DNA of 64,000 bases, from NCBI GenBank assembly GCA_030762175.1, contig CM060833.1, positions 2,333,501 through 2,397,500 of the forward strand. The letters are read 5' to 3'. Both the position numbers and the translations under genes were made by a program. Below the pieces are notes generated by a model. That model saw only the letters and a program-made list of their open reading frames with translations, had not been told where the DNA came from and did no database searches. Every line of letters starts with the position of its first letter. Position 1 is the stretch's first letter. Shown in pieces: positions 1 through 10,720 of the stretch. The DNA comes from Metallyticus violacea. Lineage: Eukaryota; Arthropoda; Insecta; Mantodea; Metallyticidae.

Positions 1-212
1 CAGCAATTCTTGGCCTAAACAAGTGGCGGCTGGTAATCAATAGACTCCTGCAACACCTGATGTGCACTACAAGGCGTTGCCTAGTAACACCATAAAGGGG
101 AGTTGTTCTTGCAGGTGATAGCGCTTTCGGAATGCAAATGCACCTCACAGTTGACTGATAGAGGAACTGCTTTATTTATACAAGCTAGGTCTCAATGAAC
201 CTAGGTATAATT
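1..212. other. unannotated flank
   Basis: I see no gene or recognisable repeat in this short stretch before the first SINE. Confidence 0.5.
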
Positions 213-533
213 AAATCATCATAGTAAGTATTGGTGGTGTAGTGGTTACCATACTTGCCTCCTAAACCCAAGATCGCGGGTTCGAACCCGGCCAGGACCG
301 ATGGATTTTTCCGAGGCATAAAAATCCTAAGTATAGTTTCCTTCGGAAGGGAAGTAAAGCCGTGGGTCCCGTGTGGTACATTTACGGCACGATAAAGAAC
401 CTCAAGCCTGAAAGAGAGGCCTCTGAGCAAAATTTGTCGGCCATTTCACGCTCTGAGTTGAATGAGACGCTGATGACCTGAGCTGTTAAAGAGCGTCCAT
501 AAATAAATCAATCAAAAAAAAAAAATCATCATA
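213..533 (+). mobile_element. SINE-1 copy a, tRNA-derived, with target-site duplication
   Basis: This is a short interspersed element transcribed by RNA polymerase III and mobilised by the enzymes of a partner LINE. The head is tRNA-like: box A is TGGTGTAGTGG near 234 and box B is GGTTCGAACCC near 281. The 5' half resembles eukaryotic tRNA-Val in layout (inference). A tRNA-unrelated body follows, containing the conserved block CCTCAAGCCTGAAAGAGAGG, and the copy ends in AAATAAATCAATC plus a run of A. The 11-bp duplication AAATCATCATA flanks it at 213-223 and 523-533, so the element proper is 224-522. The open reading frames crossing it in other copies are shadows. Ten copies or fragments of this family occur in the window. 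Confidence 0.93.
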
Positions 534-1379
534 AATGTATTTTGCAGTCACATAACTCGTATTACGTACTAGTTTGATTCAAGCGACTACAATGCAAGAT
601 GCGCGCTCGGTATGGCCTACCTTACTCATAAGAATAAGACAAAGCAATCCGATAGTGTCCTGTTTAGTACTGAAGGACATTTTATTTGAACAAGAGAGCC
701 CGTTAAGGTGGCCGACCTGAGTAACCCAAAACTTGCGCATTTCTTTACACGTTCTCTTTATTTTCTTCCTATACAAGGATGTGATGTAATAAAAATAATT
801 CACAATTTCAGACAAATCCATAAAATATTTTATGAGGAACATTTTTTGTGGTGTTCTGTGCCCTCTAATAAATTGCTCCTCGTGTTATTTTTTTAAAAAA
901 AGAGGCAAAAAACTTACATATTTGTGTTACATCATATAGACAAAATATGATGTGCATAATTTTTATAATAATAAAGTTTTATTTTGGAAAAAATATTTTC
1001 GCTTTTACTTTGCATCGTTTTGTTGTAACTTTAAATATAAATGGAATAATATCTGAGCAAATATATTGATGTTTATAGATTCAAACCTTTTGTGATTATT
1101 TTTATTTATCTCTGTTTTAAGAGTCTGTGGTGAAAATTTCAAGTTGATCGCTGAAATTTAGTACGACAAGGAGCAATTTGAATTTCTATATGTGCAATGA
1201 AAAGCAGTTTTCAGAAAAACGACGTTTTATACAGAGCCTTCATTTTGACGCATGGCCGGCTTAATGGGAATTTGCCTGCCCTCTTTCTAACCGGTTCTAT
1301 TCCTCCTCCATTTTCCCTCCTCTCCGTATGCCGGCTAAAGTTGACGCGAAGTTCTTGTACTGTACAAAGTTGAATGTTG
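534..1379. other. AT-rich spacer, nothing recognised
   Basis: The stretch is AT-rich with short homopolymer runs. The small open frames at 579-896 have no recognisable motif, and I see no exon signal pair. Some of 1250-1380 may be the 5' leader of the transposase remnant that follows. Confidence 0.4.
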
Positions 1380-1790
1380 TGAGACCACGTGTTTCAGTGT
1401 TTCAGTGTGTTAGTGTGTTATAATGCCAAAAAGTCTGTACACTTTAGCACACAGAAGCTTCATGTATGACAACAAGCTCTCGTGCAGAAGTGAGACAGCG
1501 TTTTATAGACAGATTCCCTGCTGTCCGTGCGCCTCAAAGAAAAACGGTTCGTGATCTTATGAATAGATTTAGGGAAGTGGATTTGTTCCTGACAAGAAGC
1601 CGAAAGTAAAACGCCGTGTCCTTACAAAGGAAAAACTCGACGACATCGGAGAAAAGTTCAACGAAGTGTAAAGAAATCTCTGAAAAATCTCAGGAATCAG
1701 AAATTTGGCAAACTTCGGCTTGAAGTCACTAAACTTTTAAAATTAAAACCTTATAATATAACTAGTTCAGGGATTGTAACCATGAGATAA
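1380..1790 (+). mobile_element. DD41D-type mariner transposase, N-terminal remnant (V3)
   Basis: Joining frames across small breaks gives the N-terminal DNA-binding part of a DD41D-class transposase. The readable pieces are RQRFIDRFPAVRAPQRKTV and DLMNRFREV (about 1495-1580), KPKVKRRVLTKEKLDDIGEK (about 1600-1660), and a final KLRLEVTKLLKLKPYN (about 1710-1755). The order helix-turn-helix, linker, then the xLLKLKPY block is what I know of this transposase group. At least two frame breaks and a stop after EKF make it inactive. No catalytic domain follows and no terminal repeats were found. Confidence 0.7.
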
Positions 1791-2912
1791 TGTGAGTAGA
1801 GTTAATTTCTGTAATTGGGTGTAGGATGAAGTTAATGTTCGCTCTATTGACCCTTTTTCTTTTCTTTTTTCTGTTTTTTAACCTACGAAGCATGGTTTTA
1901 TTTGCATGATCATGTAGCGACACAAAACTATAAATACTGCAGTGTAGAAAATCTCGATCTTATACACGAAGTATCGTTGTATGACCAAGAAATTGGTGTT
2001 TCGTGTCCTGTAGAAATCTAAGCGCTTGAATTTAAGGGGCTAGAATATCCGACTCTGCCGGCAAACAGCGTGTTTCCCGGTGCCAAGCAAATCCCTGTTA
2101 AGGCGGCCACGCGTCCAAATGAGGGCTCCATATTTAAGAAATAAACCATATTAACTTAATTAAACTGAGAAAAACTATTTTGGCTCTTTTTTACGTTTTT
2201 CACATATTTGTCAAACTTACCGTTATTACAAACATTATGGAAGTATTTGAACTTTTTAAACATTTGTGCAGTCAACTGTCTCCATGTTGCTTCCAAACCT
2301 AGATCTATAATTAAAATACACATTGTTAATAGTTACATCACATATTCCAAATTGGGTACTGCATCAGTTTCTAATATACTAACATTATGATTTTACGATA
2401 AAATGATTTATCACATTAACATTCAAGTCGTGCTTTTAAAGTTTTAATGAAGTCGGTCATGTCCAACAGAAACAGAAATCATCAGGAAGACTATCAGCGA
2501 ATGCAAAATGTATATAAAAAAAAAAAAAAAAACTAATGCGAGACACCAACTGCATAGAAGTCAATACGTCCGACCTTACCAGTCTGGAAGCTGCACGTAC
2601 TGCAGGGCAATGGTTGTGTACGCTGTCGGTTTTGTAATTGTGGCGCTAGCATCGTGACTGGACTGACAAGATCCCTCTTTACATCTGCGGCACGTAGGGC
2701 GCCACTCTTGGCGAAAAACACTCGTCTCAAGTGAAATGTGCGGCCAACGTTCAGAAACAAAACTCACTCATTACTGGCGCTATATTCAATAACAGCGGTA
2801 TGAATACCGAAACAGGCTTTCGCAGAAAAAGAAAGGTAGTCAAGATCGGAACTTTAAGAGGTAAAAAGATCTGAACGTTTTAATCGAAGTTCAAACATTT
2901 CACCAAGAAAGT
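1791..2912. other. no recognised gene
   Basis: A pyrimidine-rich stretch near 1855-1880 is followed by AT-rich sequence. A moderately GC-rich patch at 2530-2800 carries two overlapping frames on the minus strand without familiar motifs. A run of A lies at 2515-2531. I cannot assign any of it. Confidence 0.4.
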
Positions 2913-3151
2913 TATTTACGGACGGTCTGTAACATATCAGGTCATCAGCGTCCCATTCAAATCAGGGCGGAAATAGCCGATACATTTTGCTGAGAAGCCT
3001 CTTTTTTCAGGCTTGAGGTTCTTTATCGTGTCGTAAATTACAACACAGGACCCACAGTTTTACTTCCTTACTGAAGGAAGCCATACTTACGATTTTACAA
3101 TCGAAAAAATCGTTTTCGACCCTGACAGGGACTGAACCGCGATCTTGAGTC
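2913..3151 (-). mobile_element. SINE-1 copy b, inverted, head truncated
   Basis: On the minus strand the SINE-1 body can be followed from the TTTACGGACG tail end to the tRNA-like B-box region (GGGACTGAACCGCGATCTTGAG on the + strand). The box A half is missing: the sequence stops at GAGTC, where a second copy starts in the opposite direction. The two copies are therefore head to head with only a few bases between them. Confidence 0.88.
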
Positions 3152-3154
3152 GTC

Positions 3155-3440
3155 GGTCCTGGTGGTGTAGTGGTAACCATATTTGCCTTTTAAACCTAAG
3201 ATCGAGGGTTCGATCCCGGTCAGGACCGATGGATTTCTTCGGGCGTAAAAATCCTAAGTATGGCTTTCTTCGGAAGGGAAGTAAAGCCGTGGGTCCCGTG
3301 TCGTACATTTGCGGCACGAAAAAGAACCTCAAGCCTGAAAGAAAGGTCTCTGAGCAAAATTTGTCGGCCGTTTCACGCCTTGAATAGAATGGGACGTTGA
3401 TGACCTGAGATGTTAAAGAGCGTCCGTAAATAAATCAAAT
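3155..3440 (+). mobile_element. SINE-1 copy c, near full length
   Basis: This copy begins with GGTCCTGGTGGTGTAGTGGT. Box A is intact, box B is GGTTCGATCCC near 3208, and an 8-bp acceptor-like pairing (GGTCCTGG with CCAGGACC in better copies) is nearly kept as GGTCCTGG/TCAGGACC. The body is complete and ends in GTAAATAAATCAAATG without a long A tail. It is the cleanest reference copy in the window and lies head to head with copy b. Confidence 0.93.
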
Positions 3441-3499
3441 GAAAATAATCTTGGGCTTACACATCAAGATAGAAGAGAGAGCAAGTTTTTAGACATAAG

Positions 3500-3715
3500 T
3501 CTGTCAGCGGGCCAGATCCTTGACCTAGTAGTTGCTGAAAAGGAGGCCCGGGTTCGATTCCTAGTACCTGCTTAGGAATTTTTCTAGGGAGAGGATCCAC
3601 CCAACCGCTTGAGGACAACTACCGGAGGGGTGTCGTCATACTGATGACAGCACTGCCCTCTATCAATGAAGTTGTAAGACGGAGGTAGAGGAAGCGAGGT
3701 AAGTTAGTGTTATTC
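3500..3715 (+). mobile_element. possible tRNA-derived SINE of another family (SINE-3)
   Basis: A perfect B box, GGTTCGATTCC, lies near 3551, preceded by GTTGCTGAAAAGGAGGCCC and a weak A-box-like TAGTAGTTG. The body is unrelated to SINE-1 and SINE-2 and includes AGGGGTGTCGTCATACTGAT. Only one copy is visible, so I can confirm neither boundaries nor mobility. A degenerate tRNA pseudogene is the alternative. Confidence 0.45.
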
Positions 3716-4014
3716 ACCCCGGACTATAGTGCAATAAGAAGAACTCTGTCTGTGTTATTAGTTAAAAAATAGAAACCAGAGTAGACATGTTAAGGTATAC
3801 ACTCGCTCTTCAAGTGATGCATGCAGGAATACGAGATAGAAAGAGAGAGGACATGCATAAACAAACAACGTAGAAAGTGATAGCGATAAGAATTCAGTTG
3901 AAAGTAAAAGAAAAGGAAATAAGCAAACAGGAAAGCTGCTCAATACAAAATGATCAAATTTTTTTACAGAAATAAAAATGTTAACTTGTGAGCTCGCAGC
4001 GTATTGTGGTCATT

Positions 4015-5860
4015 TCCGGTTCCTGCCTGTAAGAGGTGTGCAAGTTGAGGCATGTTCAGTTCCGCCTTCAGCAAAATTGAGATGAGCTGACAACAATATG
4101 AAAGTCTGTTTTTGTTACAAAAAATCTTCAGCTGAGGACTCTGAGAGTTTGTTCTTCCCTCTGGTTTAAAGAGGGGGGGGGGGCAATCAATTCCAAAACA
4201 AGGCAAACTCACGCTTCAGTTTGTGCTCTAATGGAACACTGCTGTCATTGTGAGAGAAGATTGTCGAATAACATCAAGAAATGCTGACATTTCACTGGAA
4301 CTACAAACACACACTGGTAAATGAAAAGTAGCACATGAGATGTGTTTGTGAACGGTGGGTCCCAAGACTGCTGCTTGTAGTTGAGGTTAACGTTACAGAA
4401 AGATACGGAGTTTCTTTCAAAGGTGCTGATGAAACTTGGTTACGCGACAGTCAGCACGAAAGTTCTGAGATGAGGAAAAGTGAATGCTGACCATTTATAA
4501 GGAAGTGTCAGGTGGTAATCCCTTCCCCACTCCCGCTGAGGGTAAACAATCTCTCCGTCACAGGCAGGCTGTGAGAAAGTTGCTTTAAGGGAGTTCCTAC
4601 AACAGTTTGGGGAGCTTTAGGGTAGCTGTGTTCCAATGATTTCCGGAATTTAAAAGGGGTTGAAATTCACTGCAAAATGAGAGAAGTTGGCATTTGGCAA
4701 CGACAGTGACTGAGGAAAACAAAATCACAAAAAAATCATATAACATTTAAGGACATCGCGGCAGCCTTCCAGATTGGATCATCAGCAATATAAAAAATCC
4801 TGCTCGATTATCTTCGAGTCGGGAAGGTTTCCTCCCGTTGGGTGCTCTACAATTTGACGGAAGCACAAGGCGCACCCGCTAGAACGATGTAAGAAATGCA
4901 GCAGTTGGATGGAGGAAGCTCAAGACAATCAGCAGTTTGAGATCTTTCCAGATGATCCACCAACGTAAGTGAAGAGGGACCAAAGTGTTGGAAATAAAAT
5001 TGTGGCTGCATTTTTTCAAAAAATTTCGACAAGTTTCAAGAACGTCGTCCAAGGAAGGAACTGAGGGGGGGGGGGTCCTGCTTCACCACGACAACGCCTT
5101 TGCTCACACGGCTAACGTCGTCCAGTTCCTGGAGTCCACAGAAGCCAGACTTGTGACTCATCCTCCCTACAGTCCTGACCTGGCTCCATGCTATTATTTT
5201 CTCTTTCCGGTGATAGAAAAATCACATGCAAGGAAAGCAATTTTTCAGCTCTGAAGAGACTGTGACTGCATATGAAAATGAACTTTACACCCTTGAGGAA
5301 AATTACTGGAGGATAAAGATAAAGCTTTGATAAAGATATTTTTGAGGATGATAAAGTGTGTAGAGTATTTTAAAAAGCCGCAACAGTCACGGTGAGTTTA
5401 CCCACTCTCAGTTGACGTATCAGAAAACGTTCGTATCGTATCCTTTCGAACCTGAGAGCAAACAGCCCCCCCCCCCAAAGTGGTTGCTTCTGCGGGGAAA
5501 GTAATGGTCAACTCAATTTTTATATTTACGAGCATGTCGTAAACCTGCACACACAACTGCAAACTACAGAGATGTCCTGCAAAGCCGTATCTCATCACAA
5601 CTGTTGTTGCTGAATATCTCACAAAAATCAAGATGGAGTGTTTCCTTCACACTCTCCCTATAGTCCAGATTTATCCCCGTGTGGCTTTTTCCTTTCGCCT
5701 AATTTAAGAAACACCTTCGTTGGAGGCATTTTCCATTATCAGAAGCAGAGGTGAAGGCTGCGGAAGTATTTCTGGGGTACCTGTGAAAAAATGGTTTAGA
5801 GTATGTCTTCTTGGACAATCCAAAGGGGACAACTTGATAATTATCACAAAATTATGAGAA
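4015..5860 (+). mobile_element. mariner MX copy a, split by a nested mariner
   Basis: This is the host element of a nested pair. The left part, 4015-4444, ends in the first catalytic block of a mariner transposase, ADETWLR (about 4425-4447). The right part resumes near 5441 with PESKQ, then VVASAGKVMV (about 5480-5510), and runs to SPYSPDLSPCGFFLSPNLRN (about 5645-5705). In a DD34D transposase the final Asp follows SPDLxPC; here it reads G, so that residue is lost. Frameshifts and a run of C near 5466 add to the damage. A second copy of the 5' part lies at 33050-33500 and a third, C-terminal, piece on the minus strand at 48300-48690. Confidence 0.75.
4445..5440 (+). mobile_element. mariner M1 copy a, nested in MX
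   Basis: The left end TACGCGACAGTCAGCACGAA matches the M1 terminal repeat (TACGAGGATCACTACGAAAG in other copies), and the right end near 5416-5440 is a decayed inverse. Transposase pieces include the block at about 5085-5215 with LHHDNAFAHTANVV, HPPYSPDLAPC and FLFPVIEK. The second catalytic Asp (HHDN) is present, but the third reads Tyr (APCYYF), and a run of G at 5067-5076 disrupts the frame. One residue is missing in the 34-residue spacing. The element is inactive and interrupts MX just after its DETW block. Confidence 0.78.
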
Positions 5861-6384
5861 TGAGTAAAGGTGTGTTGTTAAAAAATATGATTATTGTTTA
5901 GTGAACAGAGCTTGTAATTCTTATATTCGTTTATTCATTGTCAAACCATTGTTAGTGACGCTAAAGAAAGCATCAGATAGGGATGTTGATAAATGTAACA
6001 TGGGAATGAAACGAATATGTGAAGAGAAAGAGTTAATAATGTTAAAGAGAGAGCAAGATATCAAAATTGATATGGGTGTGGCAGTGAAATAAATTAATCG
6101 TGTAATAGGGGAATACTGTTAGAGACAGTAACATATGAAGGCTAATATATGTAACAGGGAAGCGTAATGGTATTAGAGAAAGAATTAGATAATTGTGATA
6201 TTCATGTTAAACGGAGAAATGGAATTAGAGATAAATGTGCCATCAAAAAATTAAATGAAGCCTGTAAAGAGAAGGAATTAAATAATTATAGATCAACACG
6301 AAGTTAATCTAATTTGATGTTTTGTACAATGTACTTTCAAATCATATGTTTTACTTTATGGGTTGGTTTTTTTTGGGGGGGGGG
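5861..6384. other. AT-rich spacer
   Basis: The short frame at 5901-6092 is rich in Lys and Glu and shows no motif. I see nothing else before the next SINE, which is preceded by T and G runs at 6366-6384. Confidence 0.4.
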
Positions 6385-6623
6385 TTTATTTATGGACGCT
6401 CTTAAACATCTCAGGTCACCACCGCCCTATTTAATTCAGGGCAGAAACGGGCGATCAATTTTTCTTAGAGGCCTCTTCTTTCAGGCTTGAGGTTTTTTTA
6501 CGTTCCGTAAATCTACGACACGGGACCTTTTACGCCCGAAAAAATTCATCGGCCCTGGCCGGGATTGAGCCCACGATCTTGGGTTCACGAGGTAAATATG
6601 GTTATCACTACACCACTAGGACC
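6385..6623 (-). mobile_element. SINE-1 copy d
   Basis: On the minus strand this copy has the GGTCCTAGTGGTGTAGTGAT head, B-box region GGGCTCAATCCCGG, shared body and GTAAATAAAC-type tail. About 40 bases of the middle (the TAAGTATGG...GGGAAGTAAAGCC block) are missing compared with copy c. The tail runs into T and G homopolymers on the + strand. Confidence 0.9.
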
Positions 6624-7389
6624 GACTTCTTATGGGAGATAAGAGTATGGCCATTCTGCAAACCACACAGAGTGTGTATAATGAACATGTATAAATTATC
6701 TGTGTATCATGAACTGGTGGCATTGTAAATTTTATTTTGCTTATTATCTATTAATTTCGCTTTGTTTTAAACCAAGTATTGATAATACTAACAAAGAAAC
6801 CTTAACAGAGTCAGATTAACTTTATGATTCCATGTTACGTTTAATTTTTCTGCTTACTGTATTGATAGTAGACACATGGTGCTTACCGAACTGATGGTAA
6901 AATTATATAAACGAATGTGTACTGACGGACACATCTAGAAAGAATTGTTGCAGAATACCATAGAGAATCCCTCTGATTAGTGTTGTATTGGGTGTTCACG
7001 TAGGGCAAATATGGGTGTAGTTTATCTTGCTTGGGGCATTAAGGCTAGTGATGTTCTTCTCACTGTTGGGGAAAGAAGTCCCTAGATGGAGCATTTGTGA
7101 CATGTCTTCATACCCCCGCTCACCCCTAAACAAAAGTCCATACCAGATAAATGATCATCGTTATATAACGTTTAATATGTTGTTTTATAGCATAAGGAAT
7201 ATTACATTTAACAAGAAAATGTATATACGTCAGAAGGTTGTCTGGTGCCGCTCCCCATAGTCTCAAGCAAGGACTGACAGTAACAAAGAAAAGTGCGCAC
7301 CTGTACGGAGGAAGGCTGAAACAATAAGTCCTTTGTGTTGTCGCTAATTGTCAAATTCCCTCAGAGCCGTTACAGTGTTCTTCAATAGC
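6624..7389. other. no recognised gene
   Basis: AT-rich to about 6980, then more balanced sequence. The 77-codon frame at 7027-7260 has no recognisable motif. Part of this stretch could belong to the LTR that follows, whose left edge I cannot place. Confidence 0.35.
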
Positions 7390-8240
7390 CGGTGTAGGTG
7401 TGACTGTTCCTCACACCATGCCATTGTATGTTTAAAAGTAGACCTATCGGAGACGAACGTTTTGAAGAGTTAAAAGTTAGCGCTTGTGAGTGAGTTAGAA
7501 CTCGCCAATCACATTCAAGAATTTCAAGAGACCAGCTTCCATGGGCACGCCCGTGAGAATCTCTGTGAGCTAAGAAAACCACGTGACGACATTTCAGAGA
7601 TTGTATATAAGGAGAAACATCCCCGCAAAGTATTGAGTTGCCATCCGCAGTTGACAAGTTTATACTTCAGTCGTTGGTCAAAGCATGAGTTATGAGTTGT
7701 TTAGAGCAGTCGTCGGTTGTTTAAGTGACAGTGTTTACGTGACATCGTTCAGTACAGCTCATTCAGTTTCTAAGTATCCAGTACACGGTTCCAACTCTCG
7801 TATATTAGCGTGCCTTGAGAACACGTTCACGTGAACACTAAGACTAAATTAATTTCCGGATATTGAATAATTGCGTCTTGTCAGATCTTCTACGGGAATC
7901 GCGTATTTTGGCAGCGCGCGGACTTCAACGGTTAATGACATAGAACCGGTCGCCCATAAATTCATCTTCAAATAAACGCATCAGAGATTTAAATGAAGCA
8001 GTGCCTTGTAATTTACATCATGTCCGATTACTTCCATTTTCTCGTGACCACAAGAACAATGGTAACTTCGGGTCCGGGGTATGAAGTGGGACCCTCGTGT
8101 AAATATTCTACAAGAAGGAATTGCATCGAGGAGGTCGCGGCCGCCAACAAGTAATTGTGATTCGATCAGCATCGGATTGGTGCCTTTCCGAGCCGCCTAC
8201 TAAGGAAACCATCTCATACTTTTTGGCGCGCAACGTGGGG
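7390..8240 (+). mobile_element. LTR-retrotransposon remnant: LTR and primer-binding site
   Basis: A promoter-like TATATAAGG lies at 7605-7613, and about 610 bp later TGGCGCGCAACGTGGGGC (8223-8240) closely resembles the tRNA-primed minus-strand start site of many LTR elements, TGGCGCCCAACGTGGGG. An AATAAA signal lies near 7972. The order TATA, poly-A signal, LTR end (about 8215, ATCTCA) and binding site is the normal 5' layout. No gag or pol frame follows, so this is a truncated element or a solo LTR with a stub. The left edge is a guess, because no duplicated target or second LTR is visible. Confidence 0.5.
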
Positions 8241-8559
8241 CATCTACAACTACAAATACCACCTCAATGTAAATGATTGTGTTACCATTATTATACTGTT
8301 TCACTATAATTATCTAATAATATTTTAAAATATTTTATTAAACTTTGTAAGGTAACAACAATTGGTCATAAAAGTTAGAGGCAAATTTTACACGGAACGC
8401 ATTTGACGAGAGAGTAAATTCCAGGTGGCTCATGCACACAATGGCACTTGTGGAAGTTCCTGCTATCCCTTTCCCCCATCTCTTTCGTTCAAAATACTCC
8501 CCAAGTTTACCAAGAAAAGTACAAAAATTATCCTGAACTATGGCTAGTACATACATACT

Positions 8560-10720
8560 GGGTGATTTTTTTCTACCTGAGGCCGCTCTAGGTGCAGTTG
8601 GCCGGAAGAGAGATTGCCTGCTGTTCAACTTACAAGTCAAGGTTCGATTTGCAGATTGGTAAGTAAATTTTGTGAAACGGGAAGCACACACAGCCACGTG
8701 CAGCACTCACTAATACTGGACATGCTCTGAAACGTTCACTTAAAAAATAACTTCGAGTCTTTCTCAGCAAGCGGAATTTCCTATTCGTCTGTTCTACAAG
8801 TTACCGAAGTTAAAACCCTATAAAAGTACTGTAGTGCAAGAACTTAAACCGGGGGACCCTGCATCCAGGAGTATATTTTGTGAATGGATTTTGAACAGTG
8901 TGCCTGACACAGAAATTAACCATAATCTAATTTTCTTTGTGGGGGAATCTTGGGTACCACTTAAGTGGGTATTCACAAAACAAGTGATACTGGAATTCAG
9001 ACAAACCTAAAATGCTTTACGAGGGACCTCTGCATGATTATTAAATAGGTGTGTTTTGCGCCATCTGCAGCGAAAGGATAATAGGCCCTATTTATTTTAA
9101 AAAAATACTATTAATAGTAATATGCAGAATATTTTGCAACTATTTTTTCCGAGATTTTATTATGGGGAAATATAGGTTCACGACTTTCCAACAGAACTGT
9201 GCAACGGCACATGCAGCCCATGTCTCCTTGCACACAATTCATGAAATATTTGACGATAGAATCAGTCGCTTTTTATAACATATGACACCCTATGTAGCCT
9301 GATTTACGCCTTGCAATTTTTATCTCGGGGGAGGAAGAGGCCATTAAAGAAAAACATGTGAAGACAAATCCACACTACGGAGGTAGGTCCACAAGTTTCC
9401 GGCCTCGCCGATAAGGACTATCGCCTTCACAAAAGCATTATCTGGTGTCAATCCTTATCTGTTAAGTAAATAATTGCAGCTGTAACTTCCGCTAAGCTGT
9501 GTTCAGTTGTTCAGATATATTTGCATAAAGAAGACTGTGTAGAAGATTGTGAGATGTTCAAAACGGAGTTTCGAGCTGTTATTAAGTTCTTCACAAAAGA
9601 AGATGAAATTAAACAGCAATTGGACGGTGTATATAGGGAAGCATCCCCCTCATATTCTACCGTAAAAGAATGGGCCAAACTTTTTCGAATGGCCAGCACA
9701 TGGATCGAGAAACATTGAAGACGAAGAGTGTGTAGGTCGGTCCTTGGAGGTGCTCACTCCTGAAAACATCGCTCTTGTGGAAGAAGAAATTATGGAAGAC
9801 CGCCGGCTCAAAGTTACAGACATAGCAGCAAGGTTGGACATTTCTAAAATAACAAACACTTCTTCCAATTATTCATGAAAATTTAAACATGAAAAGGTTT
9901 TTGCAAGATGGGTGTCTAGACTTCTTTCCTCTGTCCAAAAACAGCAACAAGTCATCTGTTGTCAGGCATTTTTGGAACTCTGCCGTGGCAACGAGAGAGA
10001 AGTTCTGCAAACCATTGTTACCAGAGATGAAACAATGTTCCTCTACTATGATCCCTTGTCCAAAAGAGAATCAATGGGTGGCGTAAACTTGGCGAAGCAC
10101 CACCTTTAAAGGCCAAGGTCTCTCAGTCAACCAAGATCACGGTCAATCTTTTGGGACTGTGAAGGAATACTCTTCATTGATTTCAAGGAGAGGAACACCA
10201 CAGTAAATGGGGAGTACTATGCTGGCCTACTGCACAAGACATCCACTCTACAGCCAAGATCTAGCTCCCAGTGTCAATTTCCTCTTCTCACAGACAAGAC
10301 TTCTGACTATTTGGAGGGGGTTGAAATGCTAATTAAACGACGTTAGAAGTTTGTTGCAATAAAGGGTAACTATATTGAAACATTTTGTCTTTATCATAAC
10401 TAGAAAATTAGGCCAGGAATTTATGAACCTACCCTCGTATTTGTTGAACTGAAAAATAACATTCGTGCAACTATATCTTCCATTTCTCAGAGGGAACTGC
10501 AGAGGGTAATGGTTAATTTCATAAGCCGATGTAAAAAGTTATGGAAAATGAAGGGAGACCGTTGTAGCTTTTTGTTGCTTGATAATGTCGAGTAAAAGTA
10601 CATTTTAAGTCTTTAAGTGTTAGTAACAACTTACGTGACAGTCATAGCTGCGGACTTTCTGACTGTACCGGCTTGAACAGACCGACCTGCGTGTACAGCA
10701 GTCCCGCTCAGAAAAAATTG
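8560..10720 (+). mobile_element. DD41D-type element V2 copy a, split by mariner M3
   Basis: The left part carries the N-terminal block near 8610-8670 and the PKLKPYKSTVVQELKPGDPA block at about 8806-8868. The catalytic region at 9051-9280 reads FCAICSERIIGPIYFKK, then FQQNCATAHAAHVS and HEIFDDRIS. The expected QQDGA motif reads QQNCA, so the catalytic Asp is gone. The right part resumes near 10440 with VELKNNIRATISS and RELQRVMVNFISRCKK. A homologous uninterrupted copy at 57330-58580 shows the same blocks in the same order, which defines the inserted segment as 9376-10439. Confidence 0.75.
9376..10439 (+). mobile_element. mariner M3 copy a, internally deleted, nested in V2
   Basis: The ends TACGGAGGTAGGTCCACAAG and, inverted, TACGAGGGTAGGTTCATAAA are M3 terminal repeats, and both finish in TA. 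The transposase can be followed from FKTEFRAVIKFFTKEDEIKQ (about 9556) through SPSYSTVKEWAKLF and VTRDETMFLYYDPLS (about 10018-10060) to NGEYYAGLLHK (about 10208-10240). There it jumps directly to HPLYSQDLAPS, so the segment holding the second Asp (HDNA) is deleted. It cannot encode a working transposase. The intact-length relative is M3 copy b at 21834-23070. Confidence 0.85.

Noticed and set aside
230..300. tRNA-like A and B boxes suggesting a tRNA gene
   Set aside because: The same head is followed by the same 220-bp body and A-rich tail in several other copies, and this one has a target-site duplication; it is a SINE, not a tRNA gene. The same holds for 3155, 12052, 36772 and 38055.
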